Below are positions 17,003 through 25,090 of a DNA stretch of 41,127 nucleotides, one piece after another. The stretch is taken from assembly GCA_029379225.1 (NCBI GenBank), contig JAQYWR010000061.1:1-41127 (forward strand), written 5' to 3'. A program made the position numbers and the translations under genes. The first letter of the stretch is position 1; every line of letters starts with the position of its first letter. Source of the stretch: Nostoc sp. S4 (GTDB lineage Bacteria > Cyanobacteriota > Cyanobacteriia > Cyanobacteriales > Nostocaceae). The notes beneath the pieces are model-generated. The model was not told the origin of the DNA and searched no databases. It worked only from the letters and a program-made list of their open reading frames with translations.

Positions 17003-17359
17003 TTCATTTTAGATTTCGATTTGGGATTAAAAATTTCCAGTATAAAATCTACAATAATTTTTGCTAATCTGTCGCCAGTCCTTCATAGAATTCAATAGCA
17101 ATTTTTACTACTTCAATCATATATATATGCTTCTAATACACACTTTATTTATATCAGTATTTTAACTAAATAATCTTGTAAAAATATGCTATATTTTTTA
17201 CATATTAAATTTATTGATTAAATTTTTGACAACTTGAAATCGAAAGAAATATTGACAATCGTATTACTGCTAACAACTTGAAAACCCTACCACCAAAAGA
17301 ATCTTCTAGAATTAGAAAGAGCGATTAAGTACATATACCAAGGGAGGATAGAAATAGTC
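17003..17359. other. intergenic region with pedR promoter candidates
   Basis: An AT-rich gap between two divergent genes. TTGACA words at 17226-17231 and 17252-17257 could be -35 elements for the downstream regulator, though no good -10 box lies at standard spacing. An AGGGAGGA ribosome-binding site (17340-17347) precedes the ATG at 17360. No ORF is seen. Confidence 0.4.
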
Positions 17360-17623
17360 ATGGCTGGTGGCAAGTCTGAGACCCCTGTTAGTCTTTCAGA
17401 CAGAGAGCTGCAAATTATCGACTTAGTGGCCGCTGGCTTAACTAACCAAGAGATTGCAGTCAAACTGGAAATTAGCAAGCGTACCGTTGATAACCATATC
17501 AGTAATATTCTCACCAAGACTGAGACAGAAAATCGAGTAGCTCTTGTCCGCTGGGCTTTACAGTGGGGCAAAGTCTGTTTGAATGATGTCAATTGCTGTC
17601 CTCTGCCTGACCAGATCGAATAA
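17360..17623 (+). CDS. pedR: PedR-like small LuxR-type regulator
   Basis: An 87-residue protein that is almost only a LuxR helix-turn-helix: LSDRELQIIDLVAAGLTNQE, then the recognition helix region ISKRTVDNHISNIL. The C-terminus GKVCLNDVNCC carries three cysteines (Cys73, Cys79, Cys80). In Synechocystis PedR, a redox-responsive regulator linked to photosynthetic electron transport through thioredoxin, a cysteine near position 80 forms an intermolecular disulfide, and the small size also fits. No receiver domain is present. The orthology is from memory, not a search. Good Shine-Dalgarno AGGGAGGA. A long inverted repeat follows at 17740-17808. Confidence 0.75.
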   Translation: MAGGKSETPVSLSDRELQIIDLVAAGLTNQEIAVKLEISKRTVDNHISNILTKTETENRVALVRWALQWGKVCLNDVNCCPLPDQIE

Positions 17624-17739
17624 ACAATTTACTCATTAGAAAGCGATCGATCTGGTGTAGTCTGCTGACAAGCCAATATTGAGTTTTACTGATTGTTTTT
17701 CTCCTCACACCTTTGTTTCAGTGTGAACACTCTACCAAA

Positions 17740-17808
17740 AGTTCCGAGTCCTTGACTCAGCAGGAGTTTATGTGAATCTAGCCAGCTGACCCTCCGGACT
17801 CGGAAACT
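17740..17808. other. long imperfect stem-loop downstream of pedR
   Basis: AGTTCCGAGTCC (17740-17751) pairs with GGACTCGGAAACT (17796-17808) with one bulge, and within it TCAGC (17757-17761) pairs with GCTGA (17785-17789). This makes a two-part stem enclosing about 23 unpaired bases. No T-run follows. It could be a structured RNA, an mRNA 3' element or a mobile palindrome. A shorter hairpin, TCACAC (17705-17710) with GTGTGA (17721-17726), precedes it. Confidence 0.5.
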
Positions 17809-17865
17809 ATAAGGATCGGAATTCCTTTGAAAATTCAGTGCAACAGATTTAGTGTTAGGAATTGG

Positions 17866-18025
17866 AGACTAGGGACTAGGAAATAGAAAATAAATATTTG
17901 GGAATACTTTCTTAATCCCCATTACCCCTTATCCCCAGAGGGGCCCCACCTTCCCTAATGCTCAATCCCTAATTCCCAGTCCTTAATCCCCAATCTCCAA
18001 TCTCTAATCCCCCATACTCAATAAC
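17866..18025. repeat. degenerate heptamer-like repeat tract
   Basis: A CT-rich tract built from loose repeats of words such as AATCCCC, AATCTCC, AATTCCC and AATCTCT, preceded by GGAGACTAGGGACTAGG. This is the type of short tandemly repeated sequence common in heterocystous cyanobacteria. It lies upstream of the DUF6391-like gene and has no coding capacity. Confidence 0.65.
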
Positions 18026-18109
18026 AAAAATTAGCAATAATTCAGTGGTGCAAGCGCTACATTTGAAAGAAATCTATGTTCCTCCATCGGTTTGGAGAGC
18101 AGTGTTCCG

Positions 18110-18811
18110 ATGAATACTTCTGCTTGGTTTCATGGTGGTTCTTTTCCCTTTGAATTTTTAAATTTTGATTTGACAACACCTCTGTCAGGGAAAGTTCCAA
18201 CCTCTGAATCTCAATCCTCAGACTTTCCGCATCCCACACAAGATGCTGACTTACTTAGGCAGTTGTCGTTCATTCCAGGGTTGAAAGAAATTTTGATGCT
18301 GCGGCAGGTTCACGCGTTAGAACATGCCACTGTTTGGGTTTTGAGCGAATCAAATAGTGCATACCACACTATAAGACAACCCAATAAACTTAAAGTAGAT
18401 AATGGACTCTTAAGCGGTTTGTCTACGGAGCAGGGATTTTACCTCTACGGTGAAGTCAATACTAGTGATTTACGACGTGCAGTCATACTTGCGCGACATC
18501 GCCTTATCGGTGGAGAATGGGATTTAGCCGTACATCCCCGTTGCGGCACAAACTTATCAGTAGCAATGCTCTTAACCGCTGGATTAGCTGTAGGCGTACA
18601 TCTATTGCTACCATTTCGGCCAATCGAGCAGCTTATAGGTTTAGGGTTAGCCGCAACGACAGCAGCCGAGCTGGCACCTGATTTAGGTTCTATAGCACAG
18701 CGTTACTTAACAACTGCCATTCCTTTTAACCTAGCAATTGAAAACATAGTCCGTACACGCGACCTTTGGGGACGCGAAGCGCATTTTGTAACGGTAAATT
18801 GGCAAGAATAA
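18110..18811 (+). CDS. DUF6391-like membrane-associated protein
   Basis: A 233-residue protein from the ATG at 18110, which has GGAGAG 11 bases upstream; a TTG at 18092 would add six residues. The segment MLRQVHALEHATVWVL, the later YLYGEVNTSDL and the HPRCGTN motif recall DUF6391, a conserved cyanobacterial family of unknown function. Two hydrophobic segments near 161-180 and 184-202 (AMLLTAGLAVGVHLLLPF and following) suggest membrane association. The His-rich HALEH and Cys/His of HPRCGTN might bind metal, which is speculation. No operon partner within 150 bases. Confidence 0.65.
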   Translation: MNTSAWFHGGSFPFEFLNFDLTTPLSGKVPTSESQSSDFPHPTQDADLLRQLSFIPGLKEILMLRQVHALEHATVWVLSESNSAYHTIRQPNKLKVDNGLLSGLSTEQGFYLYGEVNTSDLRRAVILARHRLIGGEWDLAVHPRCGTNLSVAMLLTAGLAVGVHLLLPFRPIEQLIGLGLAATTAAELAPDLGSIAQRYLTTAIPFNLAIENIVRTRDLWGREAHFVTVNWQE

Positions 18812-18876
18812 ACGAAATCTTGACTGTTGAATAAAGCTAGAGACGTTTTTATTAGCTCCAGTGACGAGTTAGGAGT

Positions 18877-18917
18877 AGAGACGCGATTAACCCTTGTCTG
18901 TACAAAAATTAAGAGTT
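18877..18917. repeat. dispersed repeat copy 2 (AGAGACGCGATTA...CTGTACAAA)
   Basis: GTAGAGACGCGATTAACCCT, then TGTCTGTACAAAAATTAAGAGTT. Related to 9281-9320 and 24931-24998. As at 9341, a CT-rich stretch (18918-18955) follows, so the two motifs travel together. Confidence 0.65.
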
Positions 18918-18971
18918 ATTCTTCCCCTGGCTCCTCATCTTCCTTATCTCCTACCACTTTCCTAAAAAATT

Positions 18972-19973
18972 ATGAGAAAACTTTACTTCTTACTTCCTGG
19001 TACAGATGGCAAATTTGCCTGCGGTGGTCTTTGGGCAGAATTAAAAACTGTTAATCTGGTTCAGCAGGTTTGTAGTGCTGATGTTGTAACTTACCGTCAA
19101 CAGGAAAAAGGTAAGCTTTTCATTGATGATTTACTCAAAGAAAAAAATCTCAATGATGTGATTTTTGTAATTAATTGGGGATTTGATGTAGCTCAACTTG
19201 TTCCTCAACTCAAGCAATACAATCTTGTTTACCATGCACATAGCCCAGGTTATAGATTTAGCTTGCCTGCGAGTATTCCGATTGTTACTGTTAGTCGTTA
19301 TACAATGGGATATTGGGGAGAAAAATCTCCCAATTCTTTGATTTATTATTTACCTAATCAAATTTCTGATGATTTTCAAAATTTAGGTCTGGAACGAGAT
19401 ATTGATGTTTTAGTTCAAGCTCGGAAATCTTCTGAGTATTTAATTAAAGAATTGATTCCAGCGCTACAAAAACGTTGTAAAGTATTGGTTCTTGATTCTT
19501 ATGTAGAGGATTTACCTGAACTATTTAACCGAGCTAAGGTTTACCTATATGATTCTGCTGAATACTGGGCACAACAGGGTGTTAGTGAAGGATTTGGTTT
19601 GCAACCAATGGAAGCCCTTGCCTGTGGTTGTCAAGTATTTTCTAGTGTCAATGGTGGATTGTCAGATTACTTAGATCCTGGATTTAATTGCTATAAAATT
19701 GCTGGATATTCACAACAATATGATGTAGAGCGTATTCTAAAGGTGGTTGATTCTTCAATAGCACTTTGTTTGTCTCAAGAGTTTTTCGCTGAGTATAGAA
19801 CTGAAAATATTATTAAACGCTTACAAGTTATTTTAGATGAATTAAATGAGTTTTTTGACCACAAGCTCCAACAGCCATCTAATATTCAGAATTTGACCAA
19901 AATACGTAGGGGTAAATTACTCGCACAGAAGATATATGGTAAGCTGAGAAAAAAATATTTGAAGTTGAAATAA
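18972..19973 (+). CDS. glycosyltransferase, GT4-like
   Basis: A 333-residue protein. The C-terminal half has the nucleotide-sugar binding signature of GT-B enzymes, SEGFGLQPMEALACGCQV, with the Glu-X7-Glu arrangement. The N-terminal half has an acceptor-type Rossmann fold beginning LYFLLPGTDGKFACGGLWAE. There is no signal peptide or membrane helix, but a Lys-rich tail (LRKKYLKLK) could contact membranes. It likely adds a sugar to a surface glycan or lipid. About 260 bases of repeats separate it from the rmlB gene, which makes dTDP-4-keto-6-deoxyglucose, so both may serve one surface polysaccharide. Confidence 0.82.
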   Translation: MRKLYFLLPGTDGKFACGGLWAELKTVNLVQQVCSADVVTYRQQEKGKLFIDDLLKEKNLNDVIFVINWGFDVAQLVPQLKQYNLVYHAHSPGYRFSLPASIPIVTVSRYTMGYWGEKSPNSLIYYLPNQISDDFQNLGLERDIDVLVQARKSSEYLIKELIPALQKRCKVLVLDSYVEDLPELFNRAKVYLYDSAEYWAQQGVSEGFGLQPMEALACGCQVFSSVNGGLSDYLDPGFNCYKIAGYSQQYDVERILKVVDSSIALCLSQEFFAEYRTENIIKRLQVILDELNEFFDHKLQQPSNIQNLTKIRRGKLLAQKIYGKLRKKYLKLK

Positions 19974-19975
19974 AC

Positions 19976-20225
19976 GTAGACGCGCAGCGGTGAAGCAGTA
20001 TGGTATTGGGGGTTTCCACGCCAGTTGCTTGACTGTCGGCACGCAAGGGCGCACTGGCTCCCCATGAGCGACTGCTGTTAGCGTAGCGTTAGCAACGAAG
20101 GAGCGTCACCCGGAGGGCTTGCCGCAGCGAAAAGTCGGAGCGGCGGCTTCCGCCGTAGACGCCCGGAGGGCGGCTTGCCGAAGGCATCTGAATTTTTCAA
20201 GACAGGCTACCGCACACACAAGAGA
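19976..20225. repeat. composite dispersed repeat block
   Basis: A GC-rich, non-coding block made of pieces common in Nostocales spacers: GGGGGTTTCCACGCCAGTTG, CGCACTGGCTCCCCATGAG, GTTAGCGTAGCGTTAGC, CCGGAGGGCTTGCCGCAGC and GGCGGCTTCCGCCGTAGACG. It ends in GGCATCTGAATTTTTCAAGAC (core 20177-20205), a diverged copy of the motif at 771-797 and 3550-3574. It separates the glycosyltransferase and rmlB genes. Confidence 0.7.
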
Positions 20226-20234
20226 GGAAATTGA

Positions 20235-21302
20235 ATGAGTCGGCGATTATTGGTGACGGGGGGTGCGGGGTTTATTGGGGCGAATTTTGTTCATCATTGG
20301 TGTCAGGCTTATCCAGATGACCGGGTGGTGGTGTTGGATGCTCTAACTTATGCAGGTAATCGTTTGAATTTAGCATTAGTTGAGCAAAGAGAGAATTTTC
20401 GGTTTGTGCAGGGGGATATTTGCGATCGCTCGCTTGTAGATGAGTTATTATCAACAGAAAATATTGATACCATCGCCCATTTTGCTGCTGAATCTCATGT
20501 CGATCGCTCGATTCTCGGCCCTGCTGCTTTTGTGCAAACTAATGTGGTAGGAACTTTCACTCTCTTAGAAGCTTTTCGCCAACATTGGCAGACCAAAACA
20601 CAACCATCTGATTATCGTTTTTTACATGTTTCTACCGATGAAGTTTACGGTAGTTTAAGCCCAGATAATGCAGCTTTTTTGGAAACTACACCCTATGCTC
20701 CCAATAGTCCTTATTCTGCTTCTAAAGCTGGTAGCGACCACTTAGTGCGTGCTTATTATCATACTTATCAACTCCCGACAATTATTACAAATTGTTCTAA
20801 TAATTACGGTTTCTATCAGTTTCCGGAAAAGCTAATTCCCCTAATGTGTATTAACACTTTGATAGGTAAACCATTACCCGTTTACGGTGATGGTAAAAAT
20901 GTGCGGGATTGGCTTTATGTAGGCGACCATTGTCTAGCTCTAGATGTAGTAATCAATCATGGAAAGCCAGGAGAAACATACAATATTGGTGGCAATAATG
21001 AGGTAGAAAATATCAACCTCGTAGAACTTTTATGTCAGATGATGGATGAATTAGCACCTGATTTACCAGTGCGTCCAGCAAAGCAGTTAATTACTTTTGT
21101 CAAGGATAGACCCGGACACGACAGGAGATACGCAATTAATGCAAATAAGATAAAAACTGAGCTTGGCTGGACGCCTTCAGTCACAATTGCCGAGGGTTTA
21201 CGTTTAACTGTTGAATGGTATCTTAAATATCGTCAATGGTGGGAACCTCTGTTGTCTGCGGAATATCAAGCTTACTATCGGAAAAATTATTCTGTAAAAT
21301 GA
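20235..21302 (+). CDS. rfbB: dTDP-glucose 4,6-dehydratase
   Basis: A 355-residue extended SDR enzyme that converts dTDP-glucose to dTDP-4-keto-6-deoxyglucose, the entry step to dTDP-rhamnose and other deoxysugars. Visible: NAD-binding TGGAGFIG (residues 8-15), FAAESHVDRSI, the STDEVYG segment with the Thr-Asp-Glu dehydratase triad, the catalytic YSASK, and the substrate segment NNYGFYQFPEKLIP. Full length is typical. The ATG at 20235 follows AGAGAGGAA. rmlA, rmlC and rmlD are not present in the window. A headless remnant gene on the opposite strand overlaps its last 16 bases. Confidence 0.95.
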   Translation: MSRRLLVTGGAGFIGANFVHHWCQAYPDDRVVVLDALTYAGNRLNLALVEQRENFRFVQGDICDRSLVDELLSTENIDTIAHFAAESHVDRSILGPAAFVQTNVVGTFTLLEAFRQHWQTKTQPSDYRFLHVSTDEVYGSLSPDNAAFLETTPYAPNSPYSASKAGSDHLVRAYYHTYQLPTIITNCSNNYGFYQFPEKLIPLMCINTLIGKPLPVYGDGKNVRDWLYVGDHCLALDVVINHGKPGETYNIGGNNEVENINLVELLCQMMDELAPDLPVRPAKQLITFVKDRPGHDRRYAINANKIKTELGWTPSVTIAEGLRLTVEWYLKYRQWWEPLLSAEYQAYYRKNYSVK

Positions 21303-21553
21303 CTTAAAATCGGGCTAACTCTAACGAGTAACGATCTCATATTTTTATGGGGAACTAATTTGTCATAATGTAAGTGCCCAAGAATTATGCCTGAATGTCT
21401 ATTTTGATTTTGAGCAAATTCTTCAATTGCTTTACAAGAAAAAACTTTTTTACTTTTAATAAATTGATTTAATGTTTGAGGATTTATTAACCAGTCACGA
21501 GCTTTTTCATTAGCTTCTGTTTCCTCATTGTTCTCTTCTAAAGCATCAACTCC
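21287..21553 (-). pseudogene. headless C-terminal remnant of an ImmA/IrrE- or HigA-type protein
   Basis: Minus-strand frame of 88 codons open between stops at 21554-21556 and 21287-21289, with no usable start codon before the body. Readable segments are ETEANEKARDWLINP, then IEEFAQ and HSGIILGHLHYDKLVP. These match the C-terminal part of ImmA/IrrE-like metallopeptidase domains and HigA-type antitoxins (E.EAN..A, then FA, then PGIVVGRLQHD), where the upstream HExxH part would be expected but is absent. It overlaps the end of rfbB by 16 bases. The family call is by eye; I regard it as a decayed toxin-antitoxin gene. Confidence 0.6.
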
Positions 21554-21585
21554 TCAACTTTTACAAAAAGTCGAGGAGCTTTTTG
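21548..21585 (+). terminator. stem-loop with T-run between rfbB and the M28 peptidase
   Basis: AACTCCTCAACTTTT (21548-21562) pairs with AAAAGTCGAGGAGCT (21566-21580) with two mismatches and a 3-nt loop; TTTTT follows at 21580-21584. It may terminate + strand readthrough through the remnant and also act in the other direction. Confidence 0.6.
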
Positions 21586-21654
21586 CTGCCACAAATGAAG
21601 TAGACGAGTAGGGACACAACATCGTTGTACCCTACTGTATTTTGATCTCCAGCC

Positions 21655-22503
21655 CTATAATTGCCTAATCCCCATCTCTAAACCTTCACAAACATTACTG
21701 AGAAAATCTAAATCCAAACTAGCAACTGTGTCAGTAGGTTTGTGATAATGTGGATTGCGTAAAAATGCCGTATCTGTGACCATCATTGCTGGATAACCTA
21801 AATCCCAAAAAGGTGCATGATCGCTGAGTCTAGTTTGCGGAACTATTAAACCTCGATTTGGTACGGGTAGCCATTGACTAGAAACGCCAACTCGGCGAAT
21901 ACTACGACTCATGCCAATTAAGTCACCAATTGTCCGTAAATTCCCAATTAAAGCAATAAAATCGCCCCTATTAGGATAGAAACGTTCCAGAAAAGGGGGA
22001 TAACTTTGAGAGCCAGGTGTAGAATCTTTGTAACCCAGCATTTCTAATGAAATCATTAAACGTAGCTGTTGCTTTTGTTCGCGCAACAAAGCCGCATAGT
22101 CAGCACTACCCAGTAAGCCATATTCTTCCATATCGAAAGCAACTAGCTTTAAGGGATATCTTGCGGGTTCGGCAGCAAACTTTCTGGCTAATTCTAGCAA
22201 CACTGCCACACCTGTAGCGTTATCATCGGCGGCTGGCGTTCCAGGAACAGCATCATAGTGGGCAGCAATTAAAATAGGTGGCAAATCTTTTTTTTGCAGT
22301 CTACCTTGGGAAGGTAAATTTAAAATAAAATTTTTACAAGCTTTACCTCTAACTTGAAAGGTGTGGATTTCCACACTTCCCCATTGGGAAAATTCCTGGC
22401 GGATATATTCTTGGACAAAAAAATGCCCAGCTGTTGCTATGTAAGGATCGCGTTCTCGTGCTATCTGATTGAGGGAAGTTTGTAATCGCTCTGTTAAATT
22501 CAA
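21655..22503 (-). CDS. M28-family zinc metallopeptidase
   Basis: A 282-residue aminopeptidase-type protein. Zinc-binding and catalytic features are present: AAHYDAVPGTPAADDNATGV (His, bridging Asp), DMEEYGLLGS (Glu-Glu pair), the Asp of SLEMLGYKD and the last His in NPHYHKPTDT. Such enzymes remove N-terminal residues from peptides. No signal peptide, so cytosolic, or the start is misplaced. The only start at the family's natural beginning is a TTG at 22503; no ATG lies nearby in frame. Monocistronic, divergent from dnaK with 318 bases between. Confidence 0.87.
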   Translation of the reverse strand: MNLTERLQTSLNQIARERDPYIATAGHFFVQEYIRQEFSQWGSVEIHTFQVRGKACKNFILNLPSQGRLQKKDLPPILIAAHYDAVPGTPAADDNATGVAVLLELARKFAAEPARYPLKLVAFDMEEYGLLGSADYAALLREQKQQLRLMISLEMLGYKDSTPGSQSYPPFLERFYPNRGDFIALIGNLRTIGDLIGMSRSIRRVGVSSQWLPVPNRGLIVPQTRLSDHAPFWDLGYPAMMVTDTAFLRNPHYHKPTDTVASLDLDFLSNVCEGLEMGIRQL

Positions 22504-22821
22504 ATCTTTAAAATAGCGGCAATATTAAAGTTTTCCGGCACTTAAAAAAGCAGAGCAAGTATGATTAAGGTGCATTTACCAACTTGCAGATAGAGTCAAC
22601 AGAAGTAGCTAGATAACAACAATTTGGGCTGCTTGGACACACTAAGCATCGTCAATGCTATCCTAGTCTTGCAACTAATCTCCTCTAGCTGAACTTTTTA
22701 ACTTATTACCTTAATGACGACTATTATACCATTGAGGTGTTTTCACCCTGTAGCAGAAAGCTAGAGGTAGTTCCACCCAATCATAATAAATATATAAGAC
22801 ACTTTAGGAGAAAAGTAACGC
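22504..22821. other. intergenic region upstream of dnaK
   Basis: About 320 bases between the divergent peptidase and dnaK starts. I looked for a CIRCE element (TTAGCACTC with its inverse) and found none. A TATTAT word at 22721-22726 could be a -10 box. TAGGAGAAAAG (22805-22815) is a good ribosome-binding site for dnaK. Confidence 0.4.
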
Positions 22822-24909
22822 ATGGGCAAGGTAGTTGGCATCGACTTGGGTACAACCAACTCAGTAGTCGCCGTGATGGAGGGTGGCAAGCCGGTGGTGA
22901 TTGCCAATGCAGAAGGAATGCGGACAACCCCCTCCGTGGTTGGCTTTAGCAAAGAAGGCGAACGCGTGGTTGGGCAAATGGCACGGCGACAAACCGTCCT
23001 CAATCCTCAAAATACGTTTTTTGCAGTCAAGCGCTTCATTGGGCGCAAGTATGGCGAACTCAACCCCGAATCAAAGCGTGTACCCTATACGATTCGCAAA
23101 GACGAAGTAGGTAATATTAAAGTCGCCTGTCCCCGTATGAATAAAGATTTCGCCCCAGAAGAAATTTCAGCAATGGTGCTGAAAAAATTGGCAGACGATG
23201 CTAGTCGCTATTTGGGTGAACCAGTGACAGGGGCAGTAATTACAGTACCCGCTTATTTTAACGATTCCCAGCGGCAAGCAACCCGCGATGCCGGCAGAAT
23301 TGCCGGTTTGGAAGTACTGCGGATTCTGAATGAACCGACTGCTGCATCTTTGGCTTACGGATTGGATCGGGGTGAGACGGAAACTATCTTAGTATTTGAC
23401 TTGGGTGGCGGCACCTTTGACGTGTCGATTTTGGAAGTCGGCGATGGCATATTTGAAGTTAAAGCTACCAGTGGAGACACACAACTTGGTGGCAACGATT
23501 TTGACAAAATAATAGTAGATTGGCTGGCTGAGCAATTTTTGGAAACAGAAGAGGTAGACTTAAGACGCGATCGCCAAGCTTTGCAACGTCTGATGGAAGC
23601 TGCGGAAAAAGCCAAAATTGAACTTTCTGCTGTCAGCGTCACCGATATTAATTTACCTTTTATCACTGCTACGGAAGATGGCCCCAAACATTTAGAAACT
23701 CGTCTGACTCGTTCCCAGTTTGAAAGTTTATGCGGTGATTTGATTGGACGATTACGCACACCAGTTAAACGCGCCCTCAAAGATGCCGGACTCTCACCTA
23801 GAGACATTGAAGAAGTTGTGTTAGTTGGCGGTTCCACAAGAATGCCAATGGTGAAGCAGCTAGTACGTGACTTGATTGGCATCGAACCTAACGAAAACGT
23901 TAACCCCGATGAAGTGGTGGGAGTAGGTGCTGCGATTCAGGCAGGTATTCTTGCAGGCGAACTCAAAGATGTGCTGCTTTTGGATGTCACACCGCTATCT
24001 ATGGGATTGGAAACTATTGGCGGCGTCATGAAAAAACTCATTCCCCGCAATACAACCATCCCAGTACGCCGCTCTGATATATTTTCAACATCGGAAAACA
24101 ATCAAAATACTGTGGAAATCCACGTAGTTCAAGGCGAACGAGATATGGCAGCAAACAATAAGTCTTTAGGACGGTTTAAGCTGTATGGTATTCCCCCAGC
24201 TCCACGAGGTATTCCGCAAGTACAAGTATCCTTTGATATCGATGCTAATGGAATTTTACAGGTAACAGCCTTAGATAGAACCACAGGTAGAGAACAGAGT
24301 ATCACTATTCAAGGCGCTTCTACTCTAACCGAATCGGAAGTAAACCGGATGATTCAGGATGCTGAAAAATACGCCGATATCGACCGGGAACGTAAAGAAC
24401 GAGTAGAAAAGCGGACTCGTTCGGAAGCCTTAATTTTCCAAGCAGAACGACAACTCAGAGAAGTAGCCTTGGAATTTGGGATGCAGTTTGCCCGCAACCG
24501 CCGCCAAAGAATTGATAATATTTGCCAAGAACTACGAGAAAGTCTCAAAGAAAACGACGATCGCGGTATTGACCAAGCCTATGCTGACCTGCAAGATGCT
24601 CTATATGAGCTAAATCGAGAAGTCCGTCAGTATTATGCTGAAGACGAAGAGGATGATTTGTTTGGTACTATCCGTGACATTTTTACTGGCGGCGATAAAG
24701 AACGAGAACGCGACTCTTTTAGAGATACGTACCGCGATCGCGACTCCTATAGTAGAGACTATGGTACAGACAGAAACTATGGTAAAGACTATGGCAGAGA
24801 CTATAGCCGAGATAATCGTTCTTCCTCTTCTGAAAACCGTTCTCCACGCAGATCTCGTCCAAGTTACCAAGATAACTGGGATGATGAAGAAGATAATGAT
24901 TGGTTGTAG
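22822..24909 (+). CDS. dnaK: Hsp70 chaperone DnaK with charged C-terminal tail
   Basis: A 695-residue Hsp70. ATPase domain signatures: GIDLGTTNS (residues 5-13), DLGGGTFDVSI and VVLVGGSTRMP. The substrate-binding domain follows from about 385. After about residue 610 the usual lid and tail are replaced by a low-complexity stretch of RD, DY and SR repeats ending in DDEEDNDWL, with no EEVD-like end. Cyanobacteria have several DnaKs; the immediate link with a type II DnaJ and the unusual tail recall the dnaK3-dnaJ3 pair of Synechocystis, reported as thylakoid-associated, but the paralogue number is my inference. Binds and refolds proteins using ATP with J-protein and nucleotide exchange partners. 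Confidence 0.93.
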   Translation: MGKVVGIDLGTTNSVVAVMEGGKPVVIANAEGMRTTPSVVGFSKEGERVVGQMARRQTVLNPQNTFFAVKRFIGRKYGELNPESKRVPYTIRKDEVGNIKVACPRMNKDFAPEEISAMVLKKLADDASRYLGEPVTGAVITVPAYFNDSQRQATRDAGRIAGLEVLRILNEPTAASLAYGLDRGETETILVFDLGGGTFDVSILEVGDGIFEVKATSGDTQLGGNDFDKIIVDWLAEQFLETEEVDLRRDRQALQRLMEAAEKAKIELSAVSVTDINLPFITATEDGPKHLETRLTRSQFESLCGDLIGRLRTPVKRALKDAGLSPRDIEEVVLVGGSTRMPMVKQLVRDLIGIEPNENVNPDEVVGVGAAIQAGILAGELKDVLLLDVTPLSMGLETIGGVMKKLIPRNTTIPVRRSDIFSTSENNQNTVEIHVVQGERDMAANNKSLGRFKLYGIPPAPRGIPQVQVSFDIDANGILQVTALDRTTGREQSITIQGASTLTESEVNRMIQDAEKYADIDRERKERVEKRTRSEALIFQAERQLREVALEFGMQFARNRRQRIDNICQELRESLKENDDRGIDQAYADLQDALYELNREVRQYYAEDEEDDLFGTIRDIFTGGDKERERDSFRDTYRDRDSYSRDYGTDRNYGKDYGRDYSRDNRSSSSENRSPRRSRPSYQDNWDDEEDNDWL

Positions 24910-24930
24910 TTTCTGATAAAAGTTAGAACT

Positions 24931-24998
24931 AAAGACGCGATTATACTCTTACGAAAAGCCGTTCGAGCGTTTACGCGTCTGTACAAGAGTTAAAACTG
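24931..24998. repeat. dispersed repeat copy 3 with 28-base insert
   Basis: AAAGACGCGATTA, then an insert (TACGAAAAGCCGTTCGAGCG part), then GCGTCTGTACAAGAGTTAAA. Same family as 9281-9320 and 18877-18917. It lies in the dnaK-dnaJ gap. The GACGC/GCGTC parts can pair. Confidence 0.65.
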
Positions 24999-25090
24999 AA
25001 AAATTAAATCTTTCAACTCCTCACTCTCACTGTTGACTCTTGAGTGTTAATTATTCCAAAATCTAAAATCAAAAATTTAAATAACTGACT

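Noticed and set aside
17701..17710. CTCCTCACAC, part of the Yfr1 small-RNA motif
   Set aside because: The word pairs with GTGTGA just downstream, and no T-tailed second stem follows, so the Yfr1 layout (unpaired motif between two stems) is not met.
22504..22821. Search for a CIRCE/HrcA operator before dnaK
   Set aside because: No TTAGCACTC-N9-GAGTGCTAA or close variant.
23355..24870. Long minus-strand frames inside dnaK
   Set aside because: Shadow frames opposite a strongly conserved gene; no motifs of their own.
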